Notes under the pieces: generated by a model | What the model was told of the DNA's origin: nothing | The model's input: only the letters and a program-made list of their open reading frames with translations | The model's database searches: none | Program-made: the position numbers and the translations under genes | Shown: piece by piece, positions 25,806 through 33,626 of the stretch | Layout: every line of letters starts with the position of its first letter | Position numbering within the stretch: position 1 is the stretch's first letter | Assembly: GCA_037189845.1 (NCBI GenBank) | Contig: JBBCIS010000001.1 | Location: forward strand, 62,001-126,000 | Source of the DNA: JAMLHH01 sp037189845 | GTDB lineage: Bacteria; Bacteroidota; Bacteroidia; Chitinophagales; JADIYW01 | Length of the DNA: 64,000 nt | Direction: 5' to 3'

Positions 25806-27236
25806 ATGGAAAATCAGTTTGACGCGGTAGTGGTAGGTTCGGGACCCAATGGTCTTTCGGCGGCGATAGCTATGCAGCAGGCGGGCTTGTCGGTGTTGCT
25901 GATAGAAGGTAAGGAGCAGTTGGGCGGAGGAGTGAAATCGGAAGAGATTTTTTATCCGGGAGTGGTGCATGATGTATGCTCGGCGGTGCATCCGATGGCA
26001 ACGATATCACCGTTTTTGAAGGGCTTGCCTTTAGAGCAGCATGGATTGGAATTTTTGTATCCGGAAATAGCTGCGGCGCATCCTTTGGATGATGGGAGTG
26101 CAGGAATTTTGTATCAGTCGCTGGAAAGAACGATAGCAGAATTGGGTGCGGACGGGGAGATGTATCGCCGGCTGATTCAACCGATAGTCAGGGATTTTGA
26201 ATATCTGACACCGGATATTCTGAGTCCGTATAGGTTTCCGTCGTCGCCTTTTAAGATGCTGAAATTTGGCTTGCAGGCGATATTTTCTGCAGATTTTACA
26301 GCGAAGCGATTTACGACAGACAAGGCAAAAGGACTTTGGGGCGGTGTGGCGGCACATGCTATCCACCGATTGAATGCACCTTTGACGAGCTCGATAGGAC
26401 TGGTGCTGACGGCTACGGCACATGCGGCAGGATGGCCGATACCCAAAGGCGGTGCACAAAGTCTGACGAATGCTTTGGTGGGATATTTTCAGAGTTTGGG
26501 TGGTCGGGTGCAAACGGGTTGGATGGTCAGAAATATTGATGAGCTGCCAAAAGCAAATATTATTATGCTGGATATCACACCGAAACAATTGCTGGAAATT
26601 TCCGGAAACAGGTTGTCAAAACTTTATAAATGGCAGCTGAAACGCTATAAATACGGGATGGGTATCTTCAAAATAGACTGGCTGCTGGATGGCCCGGTAC
26701 CTTTTACGAATGAAGCCACGCGAAGAGCGGGAACAATACATCTGGGTAATACTTATGAGGAAATTTCCGCCGGTGAATATATCTCTTCCAAAGGTGGTCA
26801 TCCGGAAAAACCTTTTGTGCTGATGGCTCAGCAGGCAACAATAGACCCCTCACGTACGCATGAAAACTACTATCCGGCATGGGGTTATTGTCATGTGCCG
26901 AATGGTTCTACGAAGGATATGACTCTGCAAATCGAAAATCAAGTGGAGCGTTTTGCACCGGGCTTCAGGGACAGGATTCTGGAAAGAAAAATCACGAATA
27001 CAGCGCATGCGCAGGAACAGAATCCGAACTATATCGGCGGTGATATCAATGGCGGTCTGATTGACGCTACTCAACTGTTTACCCGTCCGGTTTTGAGGAG
27101 CTCACCGTATCGTACCTCTGCAAAAGGTGTGTATATCTGTTCATCGTCTACGCCACCGGGTGGAGGTGTGCACGGAATGTCCGGTTACAATGCAGCTAAA
27201 AGAGCTTTGAGGGATGTGTATAATATCAAGATATGA
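25806..27236 (+). CDS. phytoene-dehydrogenase-like FAD oxidoreductase
   Basis: 476 residues. The N-terminal dinucleotide-binding fold VVVGSGPNGLSAAIAMQQAG (residues 10-29), IEGKEQLGGGVKSEE, and a C-terminal FAD contact GVYICSSSTPPGGGVHGMSG place it in the COG1233 / CrtI-like NAD(P)/FAD oxidoreductases, closest in style to the PYROXD2-type branch rather than carotenoid desaturases. Substrate unknown; there is no other carotenoid gene here. It may belong to the susC-DoxX locus, but the 284-nt gap with a repeat makes a separate promoter possible. Confidence 0.85.
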   Translation: MENQFDAVVVGSGPNGLSAAIAMQQAGLSVLLIEGKEQLGGGVKSEEIFYPGVVHDVCSAVHPMATISPFLKGLPLEQHGLEFLYPEIAAAHPLDDGSAGILYQSLERTIAELGADGEMYRRLIQPIVRDFEYLTPDILSPYRFPSSPFKMLKFGLQAIFSADFTAKRFTTDKAKGLWGGVAAHAIHRLNAPLTSSIGLVLTATAHAAGWPIPKGGAQSLTNALVGYFQSLGGRVQTGWMVRNIDELPKANIIMLDITPKQLLEISGNRLSKLYKWQLKRYKYGMGIFKIDWLLDGPVPFTNEATRRAGTIHLGNTYEEISAGEYISSKGGHPEKPFVLMAQQATIDPSRTHENYYPAWGYCHVPNGSTKDMTLQIENQVERFAPGFRDRILERKITNTAHAQEQNPNYIGGDINGGLIDATQLFTRPVLRSSPYRTSAKGVYICSSSTPPGGGVHGMSGYNAAKRALRDVYNIKI

Positions 27237-27326
27237 GACAGAAGACGCAATGGAAAAGTACGAAGTGCGATTTACGAGGTACGAATTTGCTGACGCAACA
27301 AATGAGTAAATGAGCAATGGAAAATT

Positions 27327-27420
27327 GTCTGAACTATGATTTTTTGATTCGTATGATTTTTATGATGCTCTCAAGAAAAATCACAACTATCATCATAATC
27401 ACATGAATCACCGTTCAGAC
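27327..27420. repeat. 94-nt imperfect inverted repeat
   Basis: GTCTGAAC (27327-27334) pairs with GTTCAGAC (27413-27420). Inside, TGATT/ATGATTTTTATGAT on the left faces AATCA/ATCATCATAATCA on the right, so nearly the whole element folds into one long hairpin. It lies between the oxidoreductase and YeiH genes and has the look of a non-autonomous mobile palindrome. Confidence 0.75.
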
Positions 27421-27441
27421 TTTCATCAGGCGTAAGCAACT

Positions 27442-27472
27442 CCCAATACTCAATACCCAATACTGAATACTA
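27442..27472 (+). repeat. CAATACC short tandem motif, copy 1
   Basis: Degenerate 7-nt units CCAATAC/TCAATAC/CCAATAC/TGAATAC directly before the YeiH start codon at 27477. A 19-nt stretch (27445-27463) is identical at 61162-61180 before the DEAD-box helicase. Confidence 0.7.
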
Positions 27473-27476
27473 AAAA

Positions 27477-28712
27477 ATGAAAAAAATACAACTCAACGAA
27501 GACTGGACAGTGGTGCTGCTTGGAGCAGTGAGCATCGCACTGGTATTATCAGGATTGCATATCAAAAGTGCGAAAATCAATTGGCTGACATTCTCAGAAT
27601 TGCTGCCGCAGATATTACAAGTTAGTTTTGTGAGCGGATTTCTGACCCAACTGGTAGTGACGGTATTGATATATGCTTTCGGACATTGGGTGATGGGGAA
27701 ATCTATCCGGAATATATGGAGAGCATTTCCATTGCTGTTTATACTGACCACTTTTGCTACTATACTGGCAGGACATCAGTGGGCAGGCGACTGGAATCTG
27801 GAAGCCGTGATTTTCAGTCTGACAGTAGGATTGATTATCAATAACTTTTTCGAGCTGCCCGACTGGTTCAAATCTACGCTCAATAGTGAGCTGATGGTCA
27901 AAATCGGTCTGGTCATATTGGGTACGAGCGTGATTTTTTCCGATATACTCAAAGCCGGTATGCTCGGAGTGATACAATCAGTCGTAGTGGTTGTTTCAGT
28001 GTGGTACTTTGCTTTCTGGATTTGCAGGAAATTAAAATTAGACAGAGAGCTGAGCCTGATGTTGTCCAGTGCAGTGTCTATTTGTGGGGTTTCCGCAGCG
28101 ATAGCAACAGCCGGAGCGATACAGGGCGATAACAAAAAATTATCTTTTATCATTTCTCTGGTATTGGTGACAGCCATTCCGATGATGATATTCATGCCTA
28201 TGATAGCACAGCAATTAGGTTTGTCCGAAGCGGTGACAGGTGCATGGCTCGGCGGAAGCATTGATACTACGGGAGCGGTAGTAGCATCGGGTACATTAGT
28301 GGGAGAAGAAGCCTTGAAAGTCAGCACTATCGTGAAATTTTCACAGAATGTATTGCTCGGTTTAGCGGCTCTTTTTATCAGCATCTATTGGTCATACGCT
28401 CAGAAAAACGAGCAGGAGAAACCATCTCTGAATACTATCTGGGAGCGTTTCCCGAAGTTCATTCTGGGATTTCTGGGAGCTTCTTTATTTTTCTCTTTTG
28501 TACTGAGTACTGAAACCATCCAATCCTCCAAGGGCGAGCTAAAAGCTTTTCAGAATCTATGGTTTGTATTAGCTTTTACCAGCATTGGTCTGGAAACTAA
28601 ATTCAAAGATATCTTCAATGCTGACAGCAGAAAACCTTTGATGGCGTTCTTAGTTGCTCAGGGCTTTAATGTGCTGATAACGCTGGTACTGGCGTACTGG
28701 TTGTTTGGGTAG
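27477..28712 (+). CDS. YeiH-family putative sulfate/sulfonate exporter
   Basis: 411 residues with about ten membrane helices. The conserved cores SAVSICGVSAAIATAGAI (residues about 200-217) and AWLGGSIDTTGAVVASGTL (about 256-274) are typical of the YeiH / PF03601 family, annotated as putative sulfate exporters and induced by taurine or sulfoacetate in some bacteria. The substrate is not proven for this branch. It stands at the end of the 16.6-28.7 kb plus-strand run. A TauE/SafE permease gene is found 1.5 kb further on the other strand. Confidence 0.88.
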   Translation: MKKIQLNEDWTVVLLGAVSIALVLSGLHIKSAKINWLTFSELLPQILQVSFVSGFLTQLVVTVLIYAFGHWVMGKSIRNIWRAFPLLFILTTFATILAGHQWAGDWNLEAVIFSLTVGLIINNFFELPDWFKSTLNSELMVKIGLVILGTSVIFSDILKAGMLGVIQSVVVVVSVWYFAFWICRKLKLDRELSLMLSSAVSICGVSAAIATAGAIQGDNKKLSFIISLVLVTAIPMMIFMPMIAQQLGLSEAVTGAWLGGSIDTTGAVVASGTLVGEEALKVSTIVKFSQNVLLGLAALFISIYWSYAQKNEQEKPSLNTIWERFPKFILGFLGASLFFSFVLSTETIQSSKGELKAFQNLWFVLAFTSIGLETKFKDIFNADSRKPLMAFLVAQGFNVLITLVLAYWLFG

Positions 28713-28735
28713 GGAGTAATGGGCAAATGCTGACG

Positions 28736-28788
28736 CAGTGGTGGCTGAGGACTTGTAGTGAGTGCATCGAACTATCTCGAAGCCACTG
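28736..28788. repeat. degenerate TGAG..TCGAAG palindrome
   Basis: CAGTGGTGGCTGAGG at the left and CTCGAAGCCACTG at the right form an imperfect stem around a 20-nt loop that contains a second ATCGAAC half. The following 28800-28830 carries the GCGAAATCAGCGGGAAA motif seen also near 4712-4735. Confidence 0.55.
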
Positions 28789-28837
28789 GAATGATGAAAT
28801 TTCTGCGGAAATCAGCGAAATCAGCGGGAAATACATT

Positions 28838-29242
28838 TTAAATCTCAACCCAATCTTCCAACTCTATTCCTTGAATGTTCTTAAAATGCTTTGTGTTATT
28901 TGTGACCATTATCAAATGATGAGCAATAGCTGTGGCCCCGATGAGTAAATCGAAATCATCGATGGGAGTACCTTGCTTTTGTAATCTTGCTTTTTCTTGA
29001 GCATAGATATCTAAAGAGTGATAAATAGGCAACAATTGTACTCCGGTCAGAAAATTGTCTAAAGCTTTTTGATTTTTAATAAGGTTGGGGCTTTTCTGTA
29101 CTCCAAATTTTAATTCTGCTAAAGTTATTTCTGAGATGTAAAGATTTTCAGTAGTTAGCTCATCAAATTTCTTTTCAAGATGAACATTTCGTCCTTTCAT
29201 ATAAAAGATAGCTATATTGGTATCTATCAGGTACTTTTTCAA
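28838..29242 (-). CDS. PIN-domain toxin, VapC type
   Basis: 134 residues. PIN-domain acidic residues are in place: YLIDTNIAIFYMKG (Asp7), ISEITLAELKFG (Glu), IDDFDLLIGATAIAH (Asp pair) and LIMVTNNTKHFKNI. VapC toxins are Mg-dependent RNases that cleave tRNA or rRNA when the antitoxin is lost. Its ATG overlaps the stop of the upstream antitoxin gene by 4 nt (ATGA), the usual toxin-antitoxin layout. Confidence 0.9.
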   Translation of the reverse strand: MKKYLIDTNIAIFYMKGRNVHLEKKFDELTTENLYISEITLAELKFGVQKSPNLIKNQKALDNFLTGVQLLPIYHSLDIYAQEKARLQKQGTPIDDFDLLIGATAIAHHLIMVTNNTKHFKNIQGIELEDWVEI

Positions 29243-29484
29243 AATGATTCAATTTGTCTGTTAAAACTTCTGCAACTTCTTATCTCTTCAATAATTTCTT
29301 CCGCACTTTTTTCAGATTCAAAAGCACCATAAGCCAATTTGAACTGGTTCTTTTTATCTTTTAAATCCTCTTTGATTGAATTAGTCAATTTTGAAATCAA
29401 ATCAAGTTTCTTATCAAGACTCAGATTTTCCAATAAATCGACATAGCCGTCCACAATATTTGTATTTGTTTCTGTCAAATTCAT
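29239..29484 (-). CDS. antitoxin partner of the PIN toxin
   Basis: 81 residues, mostly helical and charged, with the LSLDKKLDLISKLTNSI segment often seen in short proteins preceding PIN toxins in Bacteroidota. I see no classic AbrB, Phd or RHH DNA-binding motif, so autoregulation cannot be claimed. The identification rests on size, position and the 4-nt overlap with the toxin. A TACTTTAG sequence about 20 nt upstream is a weak -7 candidate. Confidence 0.75.
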   Translation of the reverse strand: MNLTETNTNIVDGYVDLLENLSLDKKLDLISKLTNSIKEDLKDKKNQFKLAYGAFESEKSAEEIIEEIRSCRSFNRQIESF

Positions 29485-29664
29485 CTTCCTAATTTTTATG
29501 CTTACCTAAAGTACAAAAAATACAGTAATGTTTCAATATTGATTTAGAGCTGATTAGTGGGCTATCTTTCATCTGAATAGAATACAATAGCTAATTTTAA
29601 AACACAAAATGACTCACCAATCATTGAATTTTTGAGTCTTTTTGTAGTTTCCAAAGATAATGTC

Positions 29665-30065
29665 ATGCATATTGGAAGAAATGTATCAAAACTGAGAGAT
29701 TTGAAAGGTCTGAAACAGGATGAGTTTGCCCAATTGCTGGGCATTTCTCAACAGGCAGTCAGTCGCTTAGAAAATAAATTAGAAAATAAAAAGGAGATAG
29801 ACGATGATATGTTGCACAAAATTGCAGAAAAATTAGATGTCACTTTGGAAGGTATCAAGCAATTCAGCCCGGATCGACTATCAACTCTATTAATCAGAGA
29901 GGAGAATATGTTTATGTCAACAAACTATATATGCATCCGATAGAGAAAGTGGAAGAATTATACCAGAAATTACTGAAAGAAAAAGACGATACTATTGCTT
30001 ATCTCAGAGACGAAATCAAAAGATTGAGAGGAGAACAATTGGTCAATGATTCAATGCGACAATGA
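29665..30065 (+). pseudogene. XRE-family regulator split by a frameshift
   Basis: From ATG 29665 the frame encodes an HTH domain (IGRNVSKLRDLKGLKQDEFA, LLGISQQAVSRLE, LDVTLEGIKQF) and then stops at 29943. From about 29865 the +1 frame continues with STINSINQRGEYVYVNKLY, MHPIEKVEELYQKLLKEKD and a coiled coil to a stop at 30065. That tail is what intact Bacteroidota proteins of this kind carry after the HTH. One insertion or deletion near 29865 would explain it. It may be a real mutation or a sequencing error; the product would lose its dimerising coiled coil. Confidence 0.75.
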
Positions 30066-30173
30066 AGTCAAGGCAATTTGCAATAGAAAATCTTAGTGAC
30101 TTGGTGCCTTAGTGGCAAAGCATCTATATTTCTGTGGTGAGTACTCCGCGAGAATCTGCGGGAAATATCTCAA

Positions 30174-30202
30174 ACAAAAAAGCCACTCCTTTCGGAATGG
30201 CT
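30174..30202 (-). terminator. terminator of the TauE/SafE gene
   Basis: On the minus strand AGCCATTCC-GAAA-GGAGTGGCT (30202-30181) is followed by TTTTTTG. It lies 53 nt after the stop of the 30255-31169 gene. Confidence 0.85.
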
Positions 30203-30254
30203 GATATTTATAATTGAATTTTACAGAGCTTCAGAATTTTCAACTCTCCTTCAA

Positions 30255-31169
30255 CTAAAAAAGAAACTTCGACAGCGTCAGGCAGCTCAGGAAGATAATC
30301 AAGCTACCTACTAAGGTCATCGCCACTTTTACAGGGATATATCTTGTGATGAATGCACCTAGTGGAGCAGCTATAGCACCACCGATAATCAATCCTGCAA
30401 TGACGGCAAACATATCTGCCAGTTCGTCAATGTTCATAATAAAGACAGTAGAAGCTGTCAGAGTGATTAAAAATTCCGCTGAGTTGACCGAACCAATTAC
30501 CTTTCTCGGATGTTTACCAGAACCAATCAGGGTAGTAGTCACTACAGGTCCCCATCCGCCGCCGCCGACAGAGTCTACAAAACCGCCTACCAGTGCCAGT
30601 ATACTTGTACCACGGGCGTTACCTTCATTTACATGGATCCTTTCCTTGAAAGCTTTCATAATTATATAGATACCCATGATTAGGAGATATGCGGAAACAA
30701 AAGGTTTAATGATATTTCCATCAAAATTGGATAGAAGATAAGCTCCAGTAGCAGCACCGATAGCACCCGGAATCAAAAGACTCAGAAAAAGCTTTTTATC
30801 TATATTCCCCATTCTTAAGTGGGAGAGACCTGAAATACCAGTCGTGAAGATTTCTGCCACGTGCACAGCCGCACTGGCCAGCTTCGGGTGTACGCCGGTA
30901 GCCATCAGGAAAGATGTAGAACTAACACCATAAGCCATCCCCAAAGCTCCGTCTATCATCTGAGCTGCAAATCCAACTGCGATAAAGATATAAAGCTTGT
31001 TTCCCGAAATGGCATCAGCTATCACTTTTTTGAAATGAAGCGCTTTGTCTGCAGGAAGCAGGTCGATAGCGATGTATGCTGCACCACCAATTACTAATAA
31101 GATGAGCAGGACGACTCCGTACCAGCTAAAGAGCTTTTTGAAATCTATACCGATACTGTTTTCCGACAT
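30255..31169 (-). CDS. TauE/SafE-family permease
   Basis: 304 residues with eight to nine membrane helices. The paired motif QMIDGALGMAYGVSSTSFLM (residues about 69-88) and GGFVDSVGGGGWGPVVTTTL (about 205-224), with the two half-domains related by sequence, identify the TauE/SafE family, which exports sulfite, sulfoacetate or other sulfur-containing anions. It has its own promoter and terminator, so it is a single-gene unit. The substrate here is unknown. Confidence 0.9.
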   Translation of the reverse strand: MSENSIGIDFKKLFSWYGVVLLILLVIGGAAYIAIDLLPADKALHFKKVIADAISGNKLYIFIAVGFAAQMIDGALGMAYGVSSTSFLMATGVHPKLASAAVHVAEIFTTGISGLSHLRMGNIDKKLFLSLLIPGAIGAATGAYLLSNFDGNIIKPFVSAYLLIMGIYIIMKAFKERIHVNEGNARGTSILALVGGFVDSVGGGGWGPVVTTTLIGSGKHPRKVIGSVNSAEFLITLTASTVFIMNIDELADMFAVIAGLIIGGAIAAPLGAFITRYIPVKVAMTLVGSLIIFLSCLTLSKFLF

Positions 31170-31187
31170 GTGTCAATTTTTGAGTTG

Positions 31188-31195
31188 CAAATATA
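31188..31195 (-). promoter_or_regulatory. -7 box of the TauE/SafE gene
   Basis: TATATTTG on the minus strand matches TAnnTTTG and lies 18 nt before the ATG at 31169. Confidence 0.55.
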
Positions 31196-31348
31196 AAATC
31201 TTTATTCTAATAATCTACTATCATAATAGACTAAATAGTTTAATGGATTTGTTGATGGTTTGTAAATAAAAATATATGTAGAAAATATGGTTCAGCAAAA
31301 TTCTTTCTCTACTTTTCTTATTTTACAGGAGAAACACTAAAGGGAAAG

Positions 31349-31873
31349 ATGAATAAAGATCTCAGTAAAATGAACGATTACATGCAGTTATGGCTGAATC
31401 GTGCCGAAAAATATCCGGATGAACTCATTCATCAGCAACCTTCAGAAAATGAATGGTCTCTGCAACAGGTGCTACTGCATATTATTCAGATACAGGATGT
31501 GGCATCCACAGTATTACAAAAGCAACTGGCCAATTCTAAAGAATTGAAACCTACTCAATGGAAAACGTGGTACCGGTATGCATTGCTCAAGCTGGCACTG
31601 AAATCCAGTAAAAAATTCAAAGCCCCCAAAGTAGTAGCCAATGTCAGTAATGAAAAATCTTTGGCGGAGCTTCGGCAATTGTGGGAACAATCCTATCAGA
31701 ATATTTCACAGCTCGTCAATAATTTCCCTAAAGAGCTGGAAAGCAAACTGATATTCAGACATCCTGTTATAGGTTGGATCAATATCGGGCAGACCACAGG
31801 ATTTATGTTCGATCACTTAAAACACCATCAAAAACAAATAGAATCATTATATTCGCAACTCGACTCAAAATAA
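31349..31873 (+). CDS. DinB-family four-helix protein
   Basis: 174 residues, soluble and helical. WSLQQVLLHIIQIQDVA (histidine at about residue 45) and GFMFDHLKHHQKQIESL near the C-terminus carry the three-histidine metal site of DinB/YfiT-like proteins, some of which act as thiol transferases, including bacillithiol-dependent ones. Because bshA is present in the same window a bacillithiol role is possible but not shown. A purine-rich AAAGGGAAAG lies just before the ATG. It is 7 nt upstream of the DUF3127 gene and co-transcribed with it. Confidence 0.78.
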   Translation: MNKDLSKMNDYMQLWLNRAEKYPDELIHQQPSENEWSLQQVLLHIIQIQDVASTVLQKQLANSKELKPTQWKTWYRYALLKLALKSSKKFKAPKVVANVSNEKSLAELRQLWEQSYQNISQLVNNFPKELESKLIFRHPVIGWINIGQTTGFMFDHLKHHQKQIESLYSQLDSK

Positions 31874-31880
31874 ATTTATT

Positions 31881-32270
31881 ATGGATATTACAGGTATTGT
31901 CATAAAAAAATTAGCTCTTCAGACCGGAACAGGAGCAAACGGTAACTGGCAAAAACAGGATTTTGTGATTCAGACAGAAGAGCAATACCCTAAAAAAGTA
32001 TGTTTTTCTGCATGGGCACAAAGAGTAGATGATTTAGGGAGATTTAATGACGGAGACAGAGTAAAAGTGTCTTTTGATGTAGCTTCCAGAGAATACAACG
32101 AACGTTGGTATACAGATTTGAGAGCATGGAGGATTGAAGTAGCTGATGGCGCACCTGCTCCGCAGGCAGCACCTTATCAGGCACCACAACAAGCTCCTGC
32201 GTATCAGGCACCGGGACAATCATCCGCACCTGCTGCTTCAGCAGAAGCAGATGACGATTTACCATTCTAA
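31881..32270 (+). CDS. DUF3127 OB-fold protein
   Basis: 129 residues. The first ~95 residues match DUF3127 (MDITGIVIKKLALQTGTG, WQKQDFVIQTEEQYPKKVCF, GDRVKVSFDVASREYNERWY), a single-strand-binding-like OB fold common in Bacteroidota. A low-complexity linker of Pro, Ala and Gln follows, then an acidic tip ending DDDLPF. The linker plus DD-PF tip is the arrangement SSB proteins use to recruit partner proteins, so a nucleic-acid role is likely. It is followed by a strong terminator. Confidence 0.88.
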   Translation: MDITGIVIKKLALQTGTGANGNWQKQDFVIQTEEQYPKKVCFSAWAQRVDDLGRFNDGDRVKVSFDVASREYNERWYTDLRAWRIEVADGAPAPQAAPYQAPQQAPAYQAPGQSSAPAASAEADDDLPF

Positions 32271-32296
32271 TCTGATCTTACTTTCAGTATATTCAG

Positions 32297-32327
32297 GAAC
32301 TGCTCGCAAGGGCAGTTCTTTTTTTTT
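32297..32327 (+). terminator. terminator after the DUF3127 gene
   Basis: GAACTGC (32297-32303) and GCAGTTC (32312-32318) form a 7-bp stem followed by nine T residues. Confidence 0.92.
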
Positions 32328-32343
32328 CGAAAGGTATTATCCC

Positions 32344-32351
32344 TATCTTTG
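32344..32351 (+). promoter_or_regulatory. -7 box of the thioesterase gene
   Basis: TATCTTTG matches TAnnTTTG and is 7 nt before the ATG at 32359. It supports that start over the long upstream open frame. Confidence 0.6.
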
Positions 32352-32358
32352 CAGGACT

Positions 32359-33087
32359 ATGCGCGTCATCTTTTTACATCATGCCGGAGGAGATAAATAT
32401 TCATGGAGAAGATATCAGGAAGCACTTTCCCCACAGATAGAACAGATTTATCTGGAACTGCCCGGCAGAGGAGACCGGTTTTCAGAACCACTACTGAATA
32501 CTACCGAAGCGATGATCAATGACCTGTATCAGCAGATTTTGCCCCACATACAGTCGCCGTATATCCTTGTAGGCAAAAGTATGGGTGCATTGCATACTTA
32601 CTTATTGCTGCATCGGATAGCTGCCTCGGCGAAACCTTTGCCGCTACATGTATTTTTGGGATCCCGGAAATGCCCAGCATCCTATAGTTCCCATGTGAGA
32701 ATCGCACAGCGTGACAGTGAAGGCTTCTGGGAAGGAGTGAAAGGTTATGGAGGGTGTCCACCGGCACTTTTGCAGCACAAAGAACTGATGGAACTCTACG
32801 AACCGATATTGAGAGCAGATTTCCAGGCATTAGAGACATTTGCATTTGAATCTAAACCTGTTCTTCCGGTAGCTGCGACCATCATGGTGGGTAAAGACGA
32901 TCAGATCAAATTGTCTGAGACAGATTCCTGGCAAAACCATTTCAGCGGAGAAGTGACTTTTCAGGAGATGCTGGGCGGGCATTTCTTCATGCATGAGCAG
33001 GCATTTACCATCGGAAAAATGATAGAGGAGCAGTTTGCCAATGCGGCTTTCAGAGAACAACCCGTTGCAAATTTTCCTTTCGCTTAA
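32359..33087 (+). CDS. type II thioesterase (GrsT/RifR-like alpha/beta hydrolase)
   Basis: 242 residues from ATG 32359. The start IFLHHAGGDKYSWRRYQEAL, LPGRGDRFSE, the nucleophile elbow LVGKSMGAL (GxSxG) and a late GGHFFMHEQ histidine match the thioesterase II family. Such enzymes hydrolyse wrong acyl groups off carrier proteins of non-ribosomal peptide or polyketide synthases. A phosphopantetheinyl transferase gene follows 540 nt downstream, but no synthase is nearby. The frame is open further upstream to 32146, but that part overlaps DUF3127 and the terminator and is not coding. Confidence 0.88.
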   Translation: MRVIFLHHAGGDKYSWRRYQEALSPQIEQIYLELPGRGDRFSEPLLNTTEAMINDLYQQILPHIQSPYILVGKSMGALHTYLLLHRIAASAKPLPLHVFLGSRKCPASYSSHVRIAQRDSEGFWEGVKGYGGCPPALLQHKELMELYEPILRADFQALETFAFESKPVLPVAATIMVGKDDQIKLSETDSWQNHFSGEVTFQEMLGGHFFMHEQAFTIGKMIEEQFANAAFREQPVANFPFA

Positions 33088-33096
33088 AAAAATAAT

Positions 33097-33203
33097 GGCA
33101 CATCTCGCCGCACTTCGGTAAACTCAGTGACCACGGCGAGCCGGGCTATTGCTTCGGCTTTCCGCCGTGGCGGACGATCCTACGCTCTATCCCTTGTGCA
33201 GGG
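33097..33203 (-). repeat. dispersed structured repeat, copy D
   Basis: On the minus strand: CACAAGGGATAGAGCG, GATCGTCCGCCACGGCGG, AATAGCCCGGCTCGCCG, TGGTCACTGAG, CGAAGTGCGGCGAGATGTGCC. Its right half (from AGCCCGG on) is nearly identical over about 48 nt to that of copy E. Confidence 0.78.
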
Positions 33204-33602
33204 TTGTTGTATAAATTAGATGTATCAGTTGTACCCACCATAAATCTTCTATCATGCTCTGTTTGAAGAGAAGGTAATGGCTACTACAACCTAAATCTCT
33301 GTGCTTTATGCGCCATAGGTTTTGCAGGTGGGGTACCCACTATGCGAAAATGGTGTGAAATCTTCTACTGTCCGACGACGATAGGAGGAGTTTAGAAGAT
33401 TTAGCCATTGAGTATGAAGTGGGTCAACTTGAAGACACAGCGCGATTTTTGCCATACTTTTTCTAAAAAAGTATGAAAAAGAAAAACAATCGGACAATAT
33501 TTCTTTGGACATAATTCGGTAGTTTATTTTGAAAACTTTACTAAGACTACAGAAACCAAATTGTATTCTGTTTTCTATTTTTTAACTCTTGATAATCCGT
33601 AT

Positions 33603-33610
33603 TACATTTG
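33603..33610 (+). promoter_or_regulatory. -7 box of the phosphopantetheinyl transferase gene
   Basis: TACATTTG matches TAnnTTTG and lies 16 nt before the TTG start at 33627. Confidence 0.6.
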
Positions 33611-33626
33611 AGAAGATTAAACGCAC

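Larger units (their letters stand above)
33088..33626. other. gene-free stretch with repeat copy D and a hairpin
   Basis: 539 nt with no supportable gene. It holds structured repeat copy D (33097-33203), an inverted repeat CATACTTTTT / AAAAAAGTATG (33453-33475), and the phosphopantetheinyl transferase -7 box (33603-33610). The stretch 33204-33450 has GC-richer patches and stop codons in all frames; nothing else is recognised there. Confidence 0.6.

Noticed and set aside
26031..26588. 185-codon open frame antisense to the FAD oxidoreductase
   Set aside because: It lies wholly within a well-supported gene and is Arg/Cys-rich as expected for a shadow frame.
27776..28384. 202-codon open frame antisense to the YeiH gene
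   Set aside because: Shadow of a membrane protein gene with conserved family motifs on the plus strand.
32146..32358. Long in-frame N-terminal extension of the thioesterase
   Set aside because: It overlaps the DUF3127 gene and its terminator in another frame, is full of His and Arg, and a -7 box sits just before the ATG at 32359.
33306..33512. 68-codon minus-strand open frame in the gap after the thioesterase
   Set aside because: No homologous motif, no promoter or start context, and it runs through an inverted repeat.
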